In this document: piece after piece, positions 10,401-23,201 of the stretch
How positions within the stretch are numbered: position 1 is the stretch's first letter
Layout of the letters: every line of letters begins with the position of its first letter
Origin: Pomphorhynchus laevis
Taxonomy: Eukaryota; Acanthocephala; Palaeacanthocephala; Echinorhynchida; Pomphorhynchidae
Assembly (NCBI GenBank): GCA_012934845.2
Contig: WNNJ02002105.1
Location: 1 to 64,000, forward strand
Direction: 5' to 3'
DNA length: 64,000 bases
Notes under the pieces: model-generated
The model's input: the letters and a program-made list of their open reading frames with translations, nothing else
Database searches by the model: none
Told to the model about the DNA's origin: nothing
Program-made: the position numbers and the translations under genes

Positions 10401-13400
10401 TCCCCTGCCTGGCAAGACTGAGCATGTGACATGCTGAACAAATCTCCACACTGACAAGAGGAAGGCCGGTTGTGTGGCTGCCTTGTGTTTGTATCGGGGT
10501 TGTACTCCTTAATAATTATAAATTATCATTACATTCTGACTTTTACTTTTTCGATCATTCAAAATTCAAATCGTATAATGAACGTATGAATTATATTAAT
10601 AAACTTATTATAATCCTTACTATTTATTATTCTTGATGTTCATCATACAATTTCATGCTTGACTATTTGCACAATGTTGGTACAATCATTTTTGATTTTG
10701 CTTTAATTATTTGAATTTTCCAGGTAGATAAAGATAACAATATGATCCACGTTACAGATACCGGTATTGGTATGACTAGCGATCATTTGCGCGACTATCT
10801 TGGGACAATTGCAAAATCACAAACTAGCGAATTCTTGAAAACGTTTGCGGTAAATATTATTAAATAGAAAATGTAATTGTCATTTTTAAATTGATTTGTA
10901 AATGTGAAACTTTCAAGTTTCAACATAAATATCATCAACTTTACATAAGTTTTCTTACGACTAATTTTTATCTACTCTACGATTTTATTCGGATAGGTTT
11001 GCAAAATAAAGTTTTTCAAAATTTCCTGTAGATGTACAACTGTGAGCAATCTTTGAATGTCAGACACAGGAAAACTTGCAGGATATTTCATTCGAGTTTT
11101 TCACACACAGGATATATTTCATGTTCAATAAAAGCATTCAATTTTGCATTAAGCATTCAAATACACGTTGCTTATCCTTTGTGGAATAAGATTCGAACAA
11201 CTCGAAATTCATGATCTGATGATCTTCAAATTAGCGGTATTTTGTACCTTCACATAGTTCTCTGTAGTTACGCTAGAATGAGATAATAATCAGGATTCAG
11301 TGATATCATCTTTCAAATAAACGTTGAAATGTTGTGATGTGATATTATTTGAATAAAACGCTAATAAATGTTGAGTAAGGTTCCAAGGAAGGAAGTATCG
11401 CTAGGTCGAAGAAGACTGGGTGGGATATGTCAGCACTTCCCATTTGAAATTTATCTAACTGACAGAAAATAAAAGAATTTGAACAGGGGTCAAATTATCT
11501 GTAAAGCATAGTTGATAATAAATCAGATCATATTTCAAAAATATCGGAAAAAACAATCAAAAGAATGAAACTGTAAATATTTCACAGTCGGAAATGAAAT
11601 AAGGAATTTTAAAGACTTGCCATGATGTTCAGTAAAAGACTATTTTAAAGACAAAAGAACTTACTGCTAGAAATTCCCACCTGCGGAATTTCTAGCAATA
11701 AGTAGATACGATTGCATTTATTTATACCAATGGATATACGTATTTCTATTTATCTTGTAGAAGGACGTTATCGATGCTGGTGTTAGTGAAGCTTAATAGA
11801 AGTCGGTGTCCCTTTTTATTATTGAAGGTTCTGACAATGAGCTTAGCCCACTTAGTCTAATGTTGTAACATTGGACTAAGTGGGTGTCCTTGTAAGACGC
11901 AACTAAGTGGGTTCGCGAACTCTGAATTGTTCAGATCATCTGAAGCTCTAAAACGATAAGACAGGTAAAGAGTAGCAATTGAGACGCCTAATTGCATAAT
12001 TATTGTTATGTGCCTGACCCGTTGCCATTCCTGTGGAGTGACCAGAAAAAGGAAATCAGCGACAAATTTTATTTATCAATAAATAAAGCAACTGTAACTT
12101 TTAAAGATTATTAAACTGACTTTTTATTTTTCTTATTTTGTGGTTAAGAACAATCCATTAATTATTGGTTTTGTCCAATAATTTAGAAGAATTTATTATT
12201 TAGAAGAATTCCAGTAACTATGGAATCCTCGTGATAAAATGAATCCAGTTTCATTTTGTATTCACGTTTTATTAAAGTCCTTTTTTTATTCAAGGAATTA
12301 GAATTGTGAACACATTTTCTGCTAATTCTATATAAATAGTTTTTTTTCTCTGGAAAGAGACCTCGAGGTCTCTTTCCATAGAGTCCAGCCTGGAATAACC
12401 TCCGAAAAAGGCCAACCCTAGATATCCTCAGAATGTGTCCTAGCCACATCAGCTCACTTTATTTGATGTGGAAAATCAGCGACTTTACTTCGAGTTCATC
12501 CCGTTAGGATGGATTTAAAAAATCCTTCCAATTGTCGCTTTAGGCCAGTAGTTTTACGCGTTAACGGTATATTTATAACCACGAGTTTGATCCCTGACAA
12601 TTCCATATTTACAAAATTGTCCCTCCGCAGCCATGGCCATGCCTTCCGCTCCCAACAAGATTTATGGTGAGTTAGCAGGAGCAGACAAATACTTATATAT
12701 ATTTACTAAGGCAATGTTCGCAGAAACTAATTACAACATTATTTTTAAAGGAAGGAAATGAATCACAAGATCCCAATTCTATGAATGACTTAATTGGACA
12801 ATTTGGTGTAGGATTCTATTCGTCGTTTCTGGTTGCCGATAAAATAATTGTTACTTCCAAGCATGATGATGACGATCAGTACATATGGGAATCTGACTCC
12901 AAGCAATTTAAAATTATGAAGGATCCACGCGGCAATACTCTTAATCGCGGCACGACTGTAAGTCTTCATTTAAAAGAAGAGGCTTCAGAGTACCTTGATT
13001 TGTATAAACTACGAAATATTATATCAAAATACAGTCAGTTTGTGCGATCCCCAATTTACCTCTGGAATCACAAAGAAATAGAAGAAGATGATATCGACGA
13101 AGAGGTCGCTGATGATGATGTATCTGAAGGTAAAAAAGATGAAGACACAAAAGATAAGACAAGTGGTGGTGCTGATGATAAAGACAGTGGCATAGATGAT
13201 GATGTAAAGGTTTCAGAAGAGGAAGTTGAATCTTCCAAGCACAAAAAGCAGAAGTCTGCGAAGAAAGTATGTTTGTTGGATTCGTTGATAAAAAATAAAC
13301 TAATCTGCACTTTTGTTTTAGGTAAAGCAGACAGTTTGGTATTGGGACCATGTCAATGACGTTGAGCCAATCTGGCAACGCAGGTATGTAAATTATTTGT

Positions 13401-16400
13401 TTTAATTCGTATAATTTCAAAAGGGCGTATAAACTTTAATGCACTATTGAACAAGCGCTTATTTTAGTTAAATACTTATTTAACTCAAATAATAGGGATT
13501 ATTTTTTAACTAGAAAATAATATTATTTAACTAAAATAATAGGATATATTATTAATAATAGGAAATAATAATATTTCCTATTATTTAACTAAAATAATTT
13601 TTTTAATTGTATAATAATTTTTTTGTATAATAATTTTTTACGTGCAGAGCGCAACGCTCGGAGGCATCTAGAAACCATCCTCGCCAGCCTGATCCCGATC
13701 TTCGAGATCAGGCTAAGATTCCAACTAATAATGTAGTATCAGCTAAAAAATGTATTTATCAAATATTTTTTTAAATAAAAATATTTTATTAAATTGTTAA
13801 ATCAATCTTACTTTTTGTTACTTAATAACAAAAAGTGAATTGTTACTTCACAATTCATTGAGCTTATCATAGTTTTACTAAATTTTTAGTTAGATATAAA
13901 TTGTTGATTAGTTAGTAATTGTCTGTCCGTCATCACCTTTGCATAACACATTCGCTTTACTATTAATAATATTTTAATGTAATAGAATTTTAAAGGTGTA
14001 CGGGGCTCGCTGAAAAGTTATGATCTTTAATATTTTTAATAAAGAATGCGTTTCGGTTTGTTCTTTAATGATTAATTTGAAAAGGTAATTCAGCCAAGAC
14101 AAATTCTCTTATATCAAATTTAATTTATATACTCATTGAAAATTAATGAAAAATTTTAATTTTTCATTAATTAAAAAATTTAGATTTTAAAATTAATTAA
14201 AATTTCGATTTTAATTTTTTAATTAAAAAAATTAAAATCGACGGTTTTAAAGACGGTTATAATTTGGAGACAATTTTAATAATAATTAAATTTTATTTTC
14301 TAATCTCAATACCATTATTAGTAATGAAGATAACCGTGTTCACCACAAAGAGTCTAAGATGGACCTTTCATTATTACGTCCAGTTTCTTCAATGTCATAT
14401 TGCGCGATATGTTGCAACAGTGTGCTTGCAACATATCCTCGCAGTCCTTACCGCTTCATCTGTAGTTTGATTCACACTTATGACATATTAATGGGATAAC
14501 AGAAAATTAATAAATTGCAAATTTTTATAATTTGCAATTTATAATGAAATTGTAAATTAATATGACAATATGAATTTATTATCTAATCATAATATTTAAT
14601 ATTATTAATATTAATATTAATTAAAATTTATTGATATAATTAATATTAATTATATTAATATAATAATATGATTATATTAATTATATAATATAATTAATAT
14701 TCATTAATATTAATATTATATTAATATCAATAATTGTTATTAAATAACAATTATTTATTTTATTATTAAATTTTGATTTATTGATTTATAATTATATTAA
14801 ATACATAGACTCAGTTAGCTGATTTGATGTTTAAGTGAGAATAGTGTTTTCGCCTCATTTCTATTGCTTCAAAATGGGCTATAGCTTTCCTCGAGGCATT
14901 ACCGATGGCTACCTTTGACACCCTACTCGACGATCAATTATTATCCAATGCCCTTTCAATCAGACTTGGTGTTCATTATATGATTAAAATCATCGATCAC
15001 AGGCAGAATTAAATGCAAAATCGCGCATTTCACTAGTAAAATTCAACTAGATAACTAGCTTTTTATTACTAAATAGCAATATATTTGTTCCATTAAATAA
15101 AGACCAAACAGCTACTTGACAAGATTAATTTAATAGATTCATACGGCAGTTGTTTTCTAAAAGAAAAATTTATGATCAGTTTCTTAAATATTATCTTTCA
15201 AAAATGCAAAACCAGGATTTTTATTGTTTTTACCACATTATTATTTTTATACTATTACTCACAAAGTCCGACACATTGTAAGATTCATTGTAACTTCATT
15301 TTCTACTTTTTATAAAAGTTTTTAACTTCCATTTTACGATTTCATATAGCTGATAGTCATTTCTCATACATTAAAATGGACCTCACTTTTCTCGTTTAAT
15401 CCGTGGACATAACGGATTAAATTAATAACGATATTAAAATCATAACCGATTATCATCATATTAATTTTAATCGTAAATTAATATTAATTGTTCATTTCTA
15501 TAATGAACTTTATTGTTGCATTAGCACTTAAATGTATATCTTTTAGACCCAGTGAGATCAATAATGCTGAATATGTAGAATTTTATAAGGCTCTTGTTAA
15601 ACGGAATGAAACACCACTTAACTATGTACACTTTTCTGCGGAAGGAGATGTTAATTTCAGATCAATTGTATATTTGCCAAAAGCTTCCATACCCGTTTAC
15701 GCGTCATCCCTTAACAAAGCAAATTCCGATAATATAAAGGTAATGGCAATATTACGTGAGTCTTTATTAACAACTTAACGATCGATAATTTCAATTCACA
15801 TAATTTTATCGCTCTTTTTCGGGAGCGATAAAATTAGAACATTAAAACATTAAAACACTAAAACATTAGAACATTATTGTTCTAATGTTTTGAAACATTT
15901 TGAACTTAAAATTGAACTTTTATTTCTTGTATGTACACTTTATTCTCTATTTAGCTATACGTACGTCGTGTATTTATATCGGAACAAGCAGACTTGTTGC
16001 CCTCATACCTTAACTTTGTACGGGGTATCGTAGACAGTGATGACTTGAGCTTGAATATATCAAGAGAGGAACTCCAGCAAAGTAAATTCCTTAAAACTAT
16101 ACGTAAAAAGCTTATCAGAAAGATTTTGGATACTTTGAAGAGTTTGAACGAATCGGAATACATCGATTTTTGGAAAGAATTTGGGACGAAGTAAGCAGGG
16201 TTTTTTATTTTTAATTTTATTCAATATTTAAAAAAAATCAACTGAAAGCAGAAAATCAGAAATGTACAAGCAATTCAATTATAGCTCAATTCAATTATAT
16301 TAGCCCAAATTAGTTGCCCAAATTAGTAGCCCAATTATAGTAGCCCAATTATAGTTGACTTGTTTTTAAGCTTTATAGATGAAAATAAACTTTTAATACA

Positions 16401-19400
16401 CTTTTAAATAACTGTTATTATTTATTTGTTGATAACTGTGTAAAAACTAAATCTAAACAATATAAATAATATTTTATAATATTTTAAATAATAATATTTT
16501 ATTGTAAAATTAATATAAATATATTATTTAAAATTTTATTTCAATAATAATATATTTATTATTAAATCTTATTACTTGAAATATTATTTTTTATAGTTTT
16601 TCAACATTGTTCATGTCTAGAAATACAGCCTTCAGCAAAAATATGTTTTTTCTTTCGCTTATATATAAATGTGCTCACTAATTGAATAAAAATTATTAGA
16701 ATTAAATACACATATATCATCAATGTATCGAAACATATATTTCATATATTTATATTGTTTAGATTTAGTTTTTACACAGTTATGAACAAATTCATATTCT
16801 ATAAAGCTTAAAAACAAGTCAGCTATAATTGGGCTACTATTACCACCCATTAGAACACCTTTACTTGTCTAAATATAGATGTCCCTACTTTTAAATAATT
16901 TTGATTTATCAAAATATTTAAGGATTCTATTAATTCAATTTTATCCATATATTTATATTTACTTGATGGTTTAATTTTTGTTAGATAGGCGTTATAGTTA
17001 TTAATTAATTTTACTAACGTTTTTACTCTTAACTCACATTGGAACAAATTCGTATCCTATAAAGCATTATAATAGGCTTTATAAGCTTTAAATAATCTTT
17101 ATAAAGCATTTTTATTATCTAAATAATTATAATTTTAAAACAATTATTTATTTTATTATTTAATTATTAAATTTTGATTTCAGTTAGCTGATTTGATATA
17201 TTTCATATCTTTAATGTAAAAATAATAAACTTTACACTATTATTTTTAAAGAGTTTGATGTGCACTTTTGAATAATATTTATTTATTAACATATTTAAGG
17301 CTTCCATTAATTTAATTTTATAGTATATTTATATATTCGTTTGACAATTGAGATTGCTTAACGCATTTTTTACAGACAACTCGTATTGCTAGACAGTGCG
17401 TGAACATATTAAGGAACTGTTATAAAGTGTATAATTGTTTGTTATTTAGCATGAAATTCGGTGTTACCGAAGATTCACTGAATCGTCTTAGATTGGCAAA
17501 TTTACTAAGATTTTATTCTTCATATTCCACAATGGACGGAAAGCGAAACTTTACTAGCCTTAATGATTACGTACAAAGAGCACGTAAAAATCAGAAGACC
17601 ATATATTACGTATCTTTGCCATCACTTGATAACTCCAAAATTTCTCCTTTTGTGGAGAAGCTGATTAAAAAGGGATACGAAGTCCTATATCTTGTTGACC
17701 CAGTGGATCAATTTTGCTTACAAAATATACCCGAATTTAAGAATATGAAATTCCAAAATGCCGCCAAAGAAGGACTAGATTTAAAAACATCAGAGAAAGC
17801 AAAGAAACAGCTTGAAGAAATTGAAAATGAATATCAACCGTTAACACGGTGGATGGAAGAGGCTTTCAGCGATAGGGTTTGCATTACTCTTATTTTCTGT
17901 CTCTATCTAAATTTCATTCAGATTATCAAAGTCATACTTTCTCAACGATTAGTAGAAACTCCAATGGTATTTGTCGCATCGCAGTGGGGATACGATGGAA
18001 ATATGGAGCGAATTAGCAAGGCTCAGGCGTATCAAAAAGTCGGCGGTGACAGTGCAACCGTGCATTTCGCTAATATGAAAAGGAAACTTGAGATAAATCC
18101 GAAACATCCTCTTATCAAAGATTTACTCCGACGAGTCAAGGTAAATTATTGGCCTAATTTATTTCTTTGGCATAATGAAATATAAAATAATGAAATATTT
18201 CATATTATAAAACATGAAATATTATAAGATAATGAAATTGTCTTACTCGTTAAATTAAAATATTTATCTTGGTTCGATGGAAAGAACCGAACTCAAGTTC
18301 GAAAAGTGTTAGATTTAGCGTGTACTATTAAAAATATTTATAACGATCGTTTAAGCATATGCGAAAAATATTTAATAATTAATATACAACATTTAATATT
18401 TAAATATTTAATATAACATTAAATATTTAATATTTAATTATAAAAAATTTAATTATTATATCATTACGTAATGATCATTTTAGTAAAAATTTAAATAATA
18501 ATATATTTTAAATATATGGAAATATATATTAAATAGTAAAAGAATATGAAACCAGGAAGACTCCACTGTTCCAGTTACTTATTTTTACTCATTAACAGAT
18601 ACTTAACGAATAATACTTAACGATTAATTGATAGAGATGAAAAACACTTGTTATGTAAATAAAATCACTAAAGGCATTATGAACAAAGTTTATGAAAATT
18701 GCCAACAAAATCACTAAAGGCATTATGAACAAAGTTTATGAAAATTGCCAACAAAATCTTACCATCAACCAAAAATCCTTTGTTTATTTGGTTGCGTAAC
18801 GTGATTTACTTTATTCAATGGTTTTTGTTGCGTACTTTATAATTACGGAATAATTGTAGATTCTTTAAACAATTAAATTTTAACGTTTCTCGTTATTCAT
18901 GTTTTATTTTTACAACAATTAATGACTTTAGCGAATCTATTATGACATTTCGATGACTGTGATCTTCATTACAAACAATTCATGAAAATTCTGGTTTCCT
19001 AGATAGCAGCAGTCATTGAAATATCTAGTGTCCTTTCCGGATTTATGATGATAAATATAAATTTATAATATTTAATATTTGTGTAAGGTCTAATTAAACA
19101 ATTAATTAGAAGTCTACTTTTTATGTAGACTAATCATTTCATGATAATGACCGCAGAAGTGGTTGAAAATTTGAAAACAAAAATTATTTGACTCTTCTTG
19201 ATTTTTCTACTATTTTAAAATGGAGTCTGCCTACACAATAATAATAACTCTGCACTACTAATTATTTAATTAGGAATTCCGCACGATCTAGAATATAAGA
19301 AAATGATTATAATTATTTATTAAAAACTGCGCCTGTGAGTAGAAAATCTCAAAGAATGAAAGCTATTAAAAATATAATATTTAATATAAATTAGTTAATA

Positions 19401-22400
19401 TTATTAAATAATAATTGATGAACGATTTACATGTGTATAAGTTACTAAGTTATAAAAAATTCAAAGGTCGACAGACAAAATCTTGAAGGCATTCTCTCTC
19501 TTCTGCGTTGGTGGGTGCGAGGTGGTGACTGACCTGAGGGTTGCCGCGGGAGCTTATGGGGGCTCGAAGACAGGCTGATGCGGATCTGGCGACTGCGAAC
19601 GCCAGTCGACGTTTTATGTTGATCATAGTTTCAGCGTAGCTGACTGTGCTTCGAGCGGACTTCGCTTTTGCGATTTTCTTTATCAGCGTGCTGGCTTGAT
19701 TTCCAAGTCCGCCTGAAGAAGATAATATGACTGGTACGAACTAGCTGTGTTCCACTGTGGTGATTCTTTCTCCGTATTTGGATGTCTTCCTGTTTTCGTT
19801 GAACTCGAACGAAGAGTCAGGGTTGCGGTTGATGAACGATTGAGCAAAGATTGAGAAGACGCTGACATCGATAAATGTCCGTTCGTACCGTGCACCGTAT
19901 AGTCCTGACCCTACCACATCCAAACGAGCGCCGTAGTCTCGCGATGTCGAAGAAGAGTTGAATTGAAGTTTGTCTGGAACCGGAGACAGTTGGGGTTCAA
20001 TCTCGACACTATGACATACGCTTGTTAGTTCGCGTGCGATGATGTCACGTACCCCTTCGTGTCTGATAGTTGGCATCCCTCCCTTTTTGCATGCGAGTGC
20101 GTGTCTGATTTCGAGGTTCGCGCCGCATAACAATTATTATTAAATAATAATTTATAATAATAATTATTATTATTTGATAATTAATAATAATTTAATTATA
20201 ATTTTTAAAAAATTTTAAAATTTTAAAAATTATAAATTTTTAAAATTTTTTAAATTTCAAAAATTTATAAATTTAAAATTAAGGAGTTTCAATTTAAAAT
20301 CAATTTAAGTGACCAATAATTAACAGACGATATATCAGAATAAGGATTAGATGTGTTCCGTAGGAAGACACACTATGTTATCAGGTTTCGGCACCTATTC
20401 CGGGGTCAAATACACGCGAATTTCTCTAATGAAATTTGATTGTCTAGTGTATTCTTCAACCCAACACAGCAGTGGAACCAAATGCGTGCTAAGGACGTAT
20501 TTCCTCTAATGAAATTTGATTGTCTAGTGTATATTATTCTAATTCAAAGTATATTATTTATTATCAAACCATAAACACATTCACCTTACAGTTTAAATTT
20601 AAAATTTTTTGATTCATATATATGTTACGATTTTATTATTTATTGTATTTTTATAGTAACCTAGTTTAAAATATGTATCTATTAAATTATTTAAATGATT
20701 TTGAAAAAAGCCAATATTATACCCATTGGAACACCTTTTACTTGTCTAAATATAGATGTCTCTACTTTTAAATAATTTCAATTTATCAAAATATTTAAGG
20801 ATTATATTACACAGTTATAAACAAATTCATATTCTATAAAGCTTAAAAACAAGTCAGCTATAATTAGGTACTAAAATCGTTCTGAAAAGTTATTCCTTTT
20901 GTGTATTTTAAAATTTCTTTTGTAGAATTAATACTGAAATAGTGTTTTATACCTGTATTAATTTCGATTACCTTGCAATATTTTTTAAAGTGTGCTTTAA
21001 TTACTTTAAGTATTTTATTCATATAGACAGAAAGTGGTTTTAATGTACATTTAAATGCGTTACATATGAACCTAGGTTTTATTGGATTTTTATGTAATTT
21101 TGGATTCCAAAATTATAAATATAATATAATAATATTATAATATTATAATATTATAATATACTATAATATTCTAATATTTATGCAATAATAATTTTTTATG
21201 ATTTTTTTAAATACATAAATTTTAAAAGAATTGGATAAATTTAATTTCTCAGAAGCTAATTATTCTTCTGATACATCGTATATCATTAATTAATAAATTC
21301 ATAAAATTTTTATTTTTAAATATTCTCACTTCATAAATTATTTAAAATGTTAAGATTAAAGCGCAAAATATGTAGATTCAGTTAACTAATCTGATTTGCT
21401 GTAAACGACAGTTCGTTTTTTTTTGTTAAAACATATACTACACTAATCGTGTACATTAATTCTATTTTATAATGTTTAAAATCAAATGGAGTGTAACATA
21501 TTTTCTACTTGTATCAAGATAAAATCAAAATTAAATTTTAATTATTATATTTTTTATTTTTTAATTTTCTGTTTGATTTTATTTTTATAATTACATAGTA
21601 CGGCAATACTTAAAATTTCGCTAAATAGTATATTATATTTAATAAAATAAATGATGATTAATTATTATTAATGATGATATATTAATATAATAATATGCAT
21701 GAACACAACATTTTATATTATCTGATAAATAGTAGAATTTTTATGTTATATAAGTAACTTAGCTTAAGGTGAAACTTGACCTTTAATGTAATTCTTTGCA
21801 AAATATAAAATCTCAAGATTAAAATATTTAATCTTGAGATTAAATATTTAATTAAAATATTTAATTGAATTAAAATATTTAATCTTGTTTCTGTTTATGA
21901 ATATTGCTAAATATGTAGACTGAGTTCACTGATCTGATTTATTCAGCGCTGAATAAACGCTTTAAATTATATTGCTATGTGCTCTATATTAAATAAATGA
22001 ATTTTTATGATTATTTTCGTACTAGAAATATTTTTAAGAAATATAGTAAACAATGCAATAGTCAATTATTACAATGCGGTCGTGCCGCTTACGATAAGTA
22101 AACTATCAAATAGCAATATCTTGTTATTAAGTAGGCCGTGATCATAATTCAAATTTGATTTACATAATTGATTGCTATTAATACCATATTTTTAATTATA
22201 AATTTATAAAACTCACATTTTAACAGCTGATGTTAAATTAGATATTCGTAAGAGTGCATGGTTTTGGCTATTGTAGAGTTTCTTACTTGTCATGCATGGC
22301 TTTAGACGATACACTGTCAAATCGTTGTTCTAAAATCTGTAGGTTGACCACTTTTCAAGAAAAAATTTAGCGGTTATATAGCGATTACTTAATATTATAG

Positions 22401-23050
22401 CGATTGGAAAGTGATTACTTAATATTGTAGCGAGTGAGCAAAAGAAGTAATGTCTCATCTATAACTATAAACAGTAAAAGCGTTAGGATGATATTTAAAG
22501 AATATATAGTGATCGATTGTTGTACAACAATCGACTTGTTGCATTCGGAGTTTTGCAGCAAGTAACCCTTTTAGGAATTATTATTGATAAAAATAAACTA
22601 AACTATAGCAGCGTTATTAAGATATAATATTAAATAATTGTTAGTATTAATCTAAACTCTAAAATTTTTAGGATGACAAGTCAGATCCTGAATTTCGTGA
22701 GATTGCAGAAGTTTGCGTTGATACAGCAATGATTCGATCTGGATATGAGCTACGAGACCCGCTGAAATTTACAGATCGAATCGAGGCAATTCTACGACAG
22801 GTAATGAAAATTCCAGTAAAGCAATCCATGGATTTTGCTGACGAAGAAGATGACGATGAGCTTGCGGATATAAGTGAAACTACTAGTAGCAAAAAAGACG
22901 ACAGTGAGGATCTTGCTGACGAATCCATTACTAATAAAAATAAGGTAAGTTAAATGCTCGCTTTTTACCCAGTTTGTTAATTTATCTTGTGTTCCCCTCC
23001 TTTTGTGCATGTGCTAGGATCGTAGTCATCATACTCATGAAGAATTATAA
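7485..23050 (+). CDS. Gp93: Endoplasmin / GRP94, the ER-lumenal HSP90 (12 coding exons)
   Basis: ER HSP90 chaperone that folds secreted and membrane clients using ATP. Exons: 7485-7512, 7567-7669, 8388-8655, 10724-10849, 12751-13266, 13322-13383, 15547-15739, 15955-16190, 17450-17876, 17922-18140, 22672-22944, 23018-23050. The joined length is 2484 nt, open throughout (827 aa; human GRP94 has 803). Residues 1-21 form a signal peptide (LAAIIALSIL core). The N-domain includes [42 protein letters not shown] and the [10 protein letters not shown] segment. An acidic/lysine linker spans about 284-347. The middle domain has [15 protein letters not shown] and the catalytic-loop arginine in NISREELQQ (about 469). 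The end is HEEL, a KDEL-type retrieval signal. ISNGCDA replaces the usual ISNASDA. Exon 2 must use the donor GA|GTAGGT; the next GT would leave an in-frame stop. Confidence 0.95.
7741..8094 (+). repeat. Perfect 14-bp minisatellite in GRP94 intron 2
   Basis: Twenty-five exact copies of GTTGGACGGGTTAA fill 7741-8090, with a partial GTTGG after. No substitution is seen between copies. It makes up about half of the 718-bp intron 2 (7670-8387). Confidence 0.98.
8930..9460 (-). mobile_element. Penelope-like element 3' UTR fragment in GRP94 intron 3
   Basis: On the minus strand this matches the Penelope 3' end: ACCCAACATA-like and CAGGTTTCGGCCCC motifs, GAGGAACTGCTATG, a CGTTGTATTCGAATAAG motif and the AT-rich tail. 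It is diverged and rearranged. The intron (8656-10723) otherwise holds AT-rich DNA and the relic at 9880-10500. Confidence 0.6.
9880..10500 (-). pseudogene. Retroelement C-terminal domain remnant (RHN-VRD / EP type), copy 1
   Basis: The minus strand reads [15 protein letters not shown], then [20 protein letters not shown], a block around ARSDIS, and [17 protein letters not shown] followed by [17 protein letters not shown]. This order (C-x-C-G, HA-x-x-C, RHN-x-VRD, EP-x-L, ARLDV, YGERV-x-x-VEH, GG-x-G) is one I know from C-terminal parts of reverse-transcriptase-linked proteins in many invertebrates. Here it spans more than one frame, so it is broken. It sits in GRP94 intron 3, antisense to the gene. 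The exact element family is not certain. Confidence 0.55.
11661..11884. repeat. Two stem-loops in GRP94 intron 4
   Basis: 11661-11701: 17-nt arms (TTACTGCTAGAAATTCC) with one mismatch and a 7-nt loop. 11847-11884: 18-nt arms (CCCACTTAGTCTAATGTT) with one mismatch and a 2-nt loop. Both lie in otherwise unique DNA. The rest of intron 4 (10850-12750) shows only the LINE scrap at 12350-12470. Confidence 0.9.
12350..12470 (-). mobile_element. Short LINE 3'-end scrap (WLGHILR motif)
   Basis: The minus strand reads [19 protein letters not shown] then GKRPRG. The R-x-W-L-G-H-(V/I)-L-R and G-x-R-x-R-G pattern is typical of the C-terminal end of RTE-like and related LINE ORF2 proteins. Only about 40 codons remain, in GRP94 intron 4. 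Confidence 0.4.
14740..14830 (+). mobile_element. Penelope-like element 3' tail fragment
   Basis: An AT-rich run ending ATACATAGACTCAGTTAGCTGATTTG matches the terminal motif of the Penelope 3' UTR. It lies in GRP94 intron 6 (13384-15546), which otherwise holds AT-rich DNA, a hairpin at 14406-14437 (12-nt arms GATATGTTGCAA) and nothing recognised. Confidence 0.5.
16280..17200. mobile_element. Penelope-like RT fragments in opposite orientations (GRP94 intron 8)
   Basis: Minus strand, 17047 to 16650: a Penelope RT segment with [38 protein letters not shown] and the catalytic [10 protein letters not shown]. Plus strand, about 16310-16480: a second, more broken copy of the same RT region (SSPII-like, then [12 protein letters not shown]), so the two face each other as inverted repeats. 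At 17090-17200 a plus-strand 3' tail ends CAGTTAGCTGATTTGATA. All are fragments. Confidence 0.75.
18658..18757 (+). repeat. 50-bp tandem duplication in GRP94 intron 10
   Basis: The unit starting AAAATCACTAAAGGCATTA appears twice back to back with no visible difference, indicating a recent local duplication. The part of intron 10 from 18141 to 19480 is otherwise AT-rich with nothing recognised. Confidence 0.85.
19480..20133 (-). pseudogene. Retroelement C-terminal domain remnant (RHN-VRD / EP type), copy 2
   Basis: Best preserved copy. The minus strand reads [77 protein letters not shown]; after one stop it continues [47 protein letters not shown]. The conserved D and E residues in EP-x-L, ARLDV and F-x-DV are compatible with a PD-(D/E)XK-like nuclease fold (inference). 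The 5' part of the element, including any reverse transcriptase, is missing. It lies antisense in GRP94 intron 10. Confidence 0.6.
20140..21110 (-). mobile_element. Penelope-like element fragment, 3' UTR plus RT pieces
   Basis: In minus orientation: 3' UTR with ATATCAGAATAAGGATTAG, CAGGTTTCGGCACC and CCCAACACAGCAGTGG (20280-20560), then RT C-terminal sequence (20650-20710), the QVKGVPMG region (20715-20790), and an upstream RT block at 20870-21110 matching the KPRFICSAF and [12 protein letters not shown] region of the best copy. The order is preserved but there are internal losses. Located in GRP94 intron 10. Confidence 0.7.
22513..22534. repeat. Perfect 22-bp palindrome
   Basis: TCGATTGTTGTACAACAATCGA reads the same on both strands. 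It lies in the 3' part of GRP94 intron 10; the surrounding 21110-22671 is AT-rich with degenerate Penelope tail motifs near 21370 and 21910 and nothing else recognised. Confidence 0.85.
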
Positions 23051-23195
23051 AATAGCTCAGAGAAAGCGGAAGATAGCAACATGAATTAAAACGAACAAGG
23101 GATTTTTAAACTCTTTATCTTCTGATTTTTGAATTTTACTATTCAGTGTTACTTCGAATATTCTTTATTTGTTTAATTTTTCATTTTGTGATCTC

Positions 23196-23201
23196 AATAA
23201 A
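23196..23201 (+). other. Candidate polyadenylation signal of GRP94
   Basis: AATAAA lies 146 bp after the GRP94 stop codon (TAA 23048-23050), the first canonical signal in the 3' flank. Confidence 0.5.

Noticed and set aside
13019-13420. Minus-strand frames with Ser/His/Leu runs
   Set aside because: These are antisense shadows of the acidic GRP94 linker codons.
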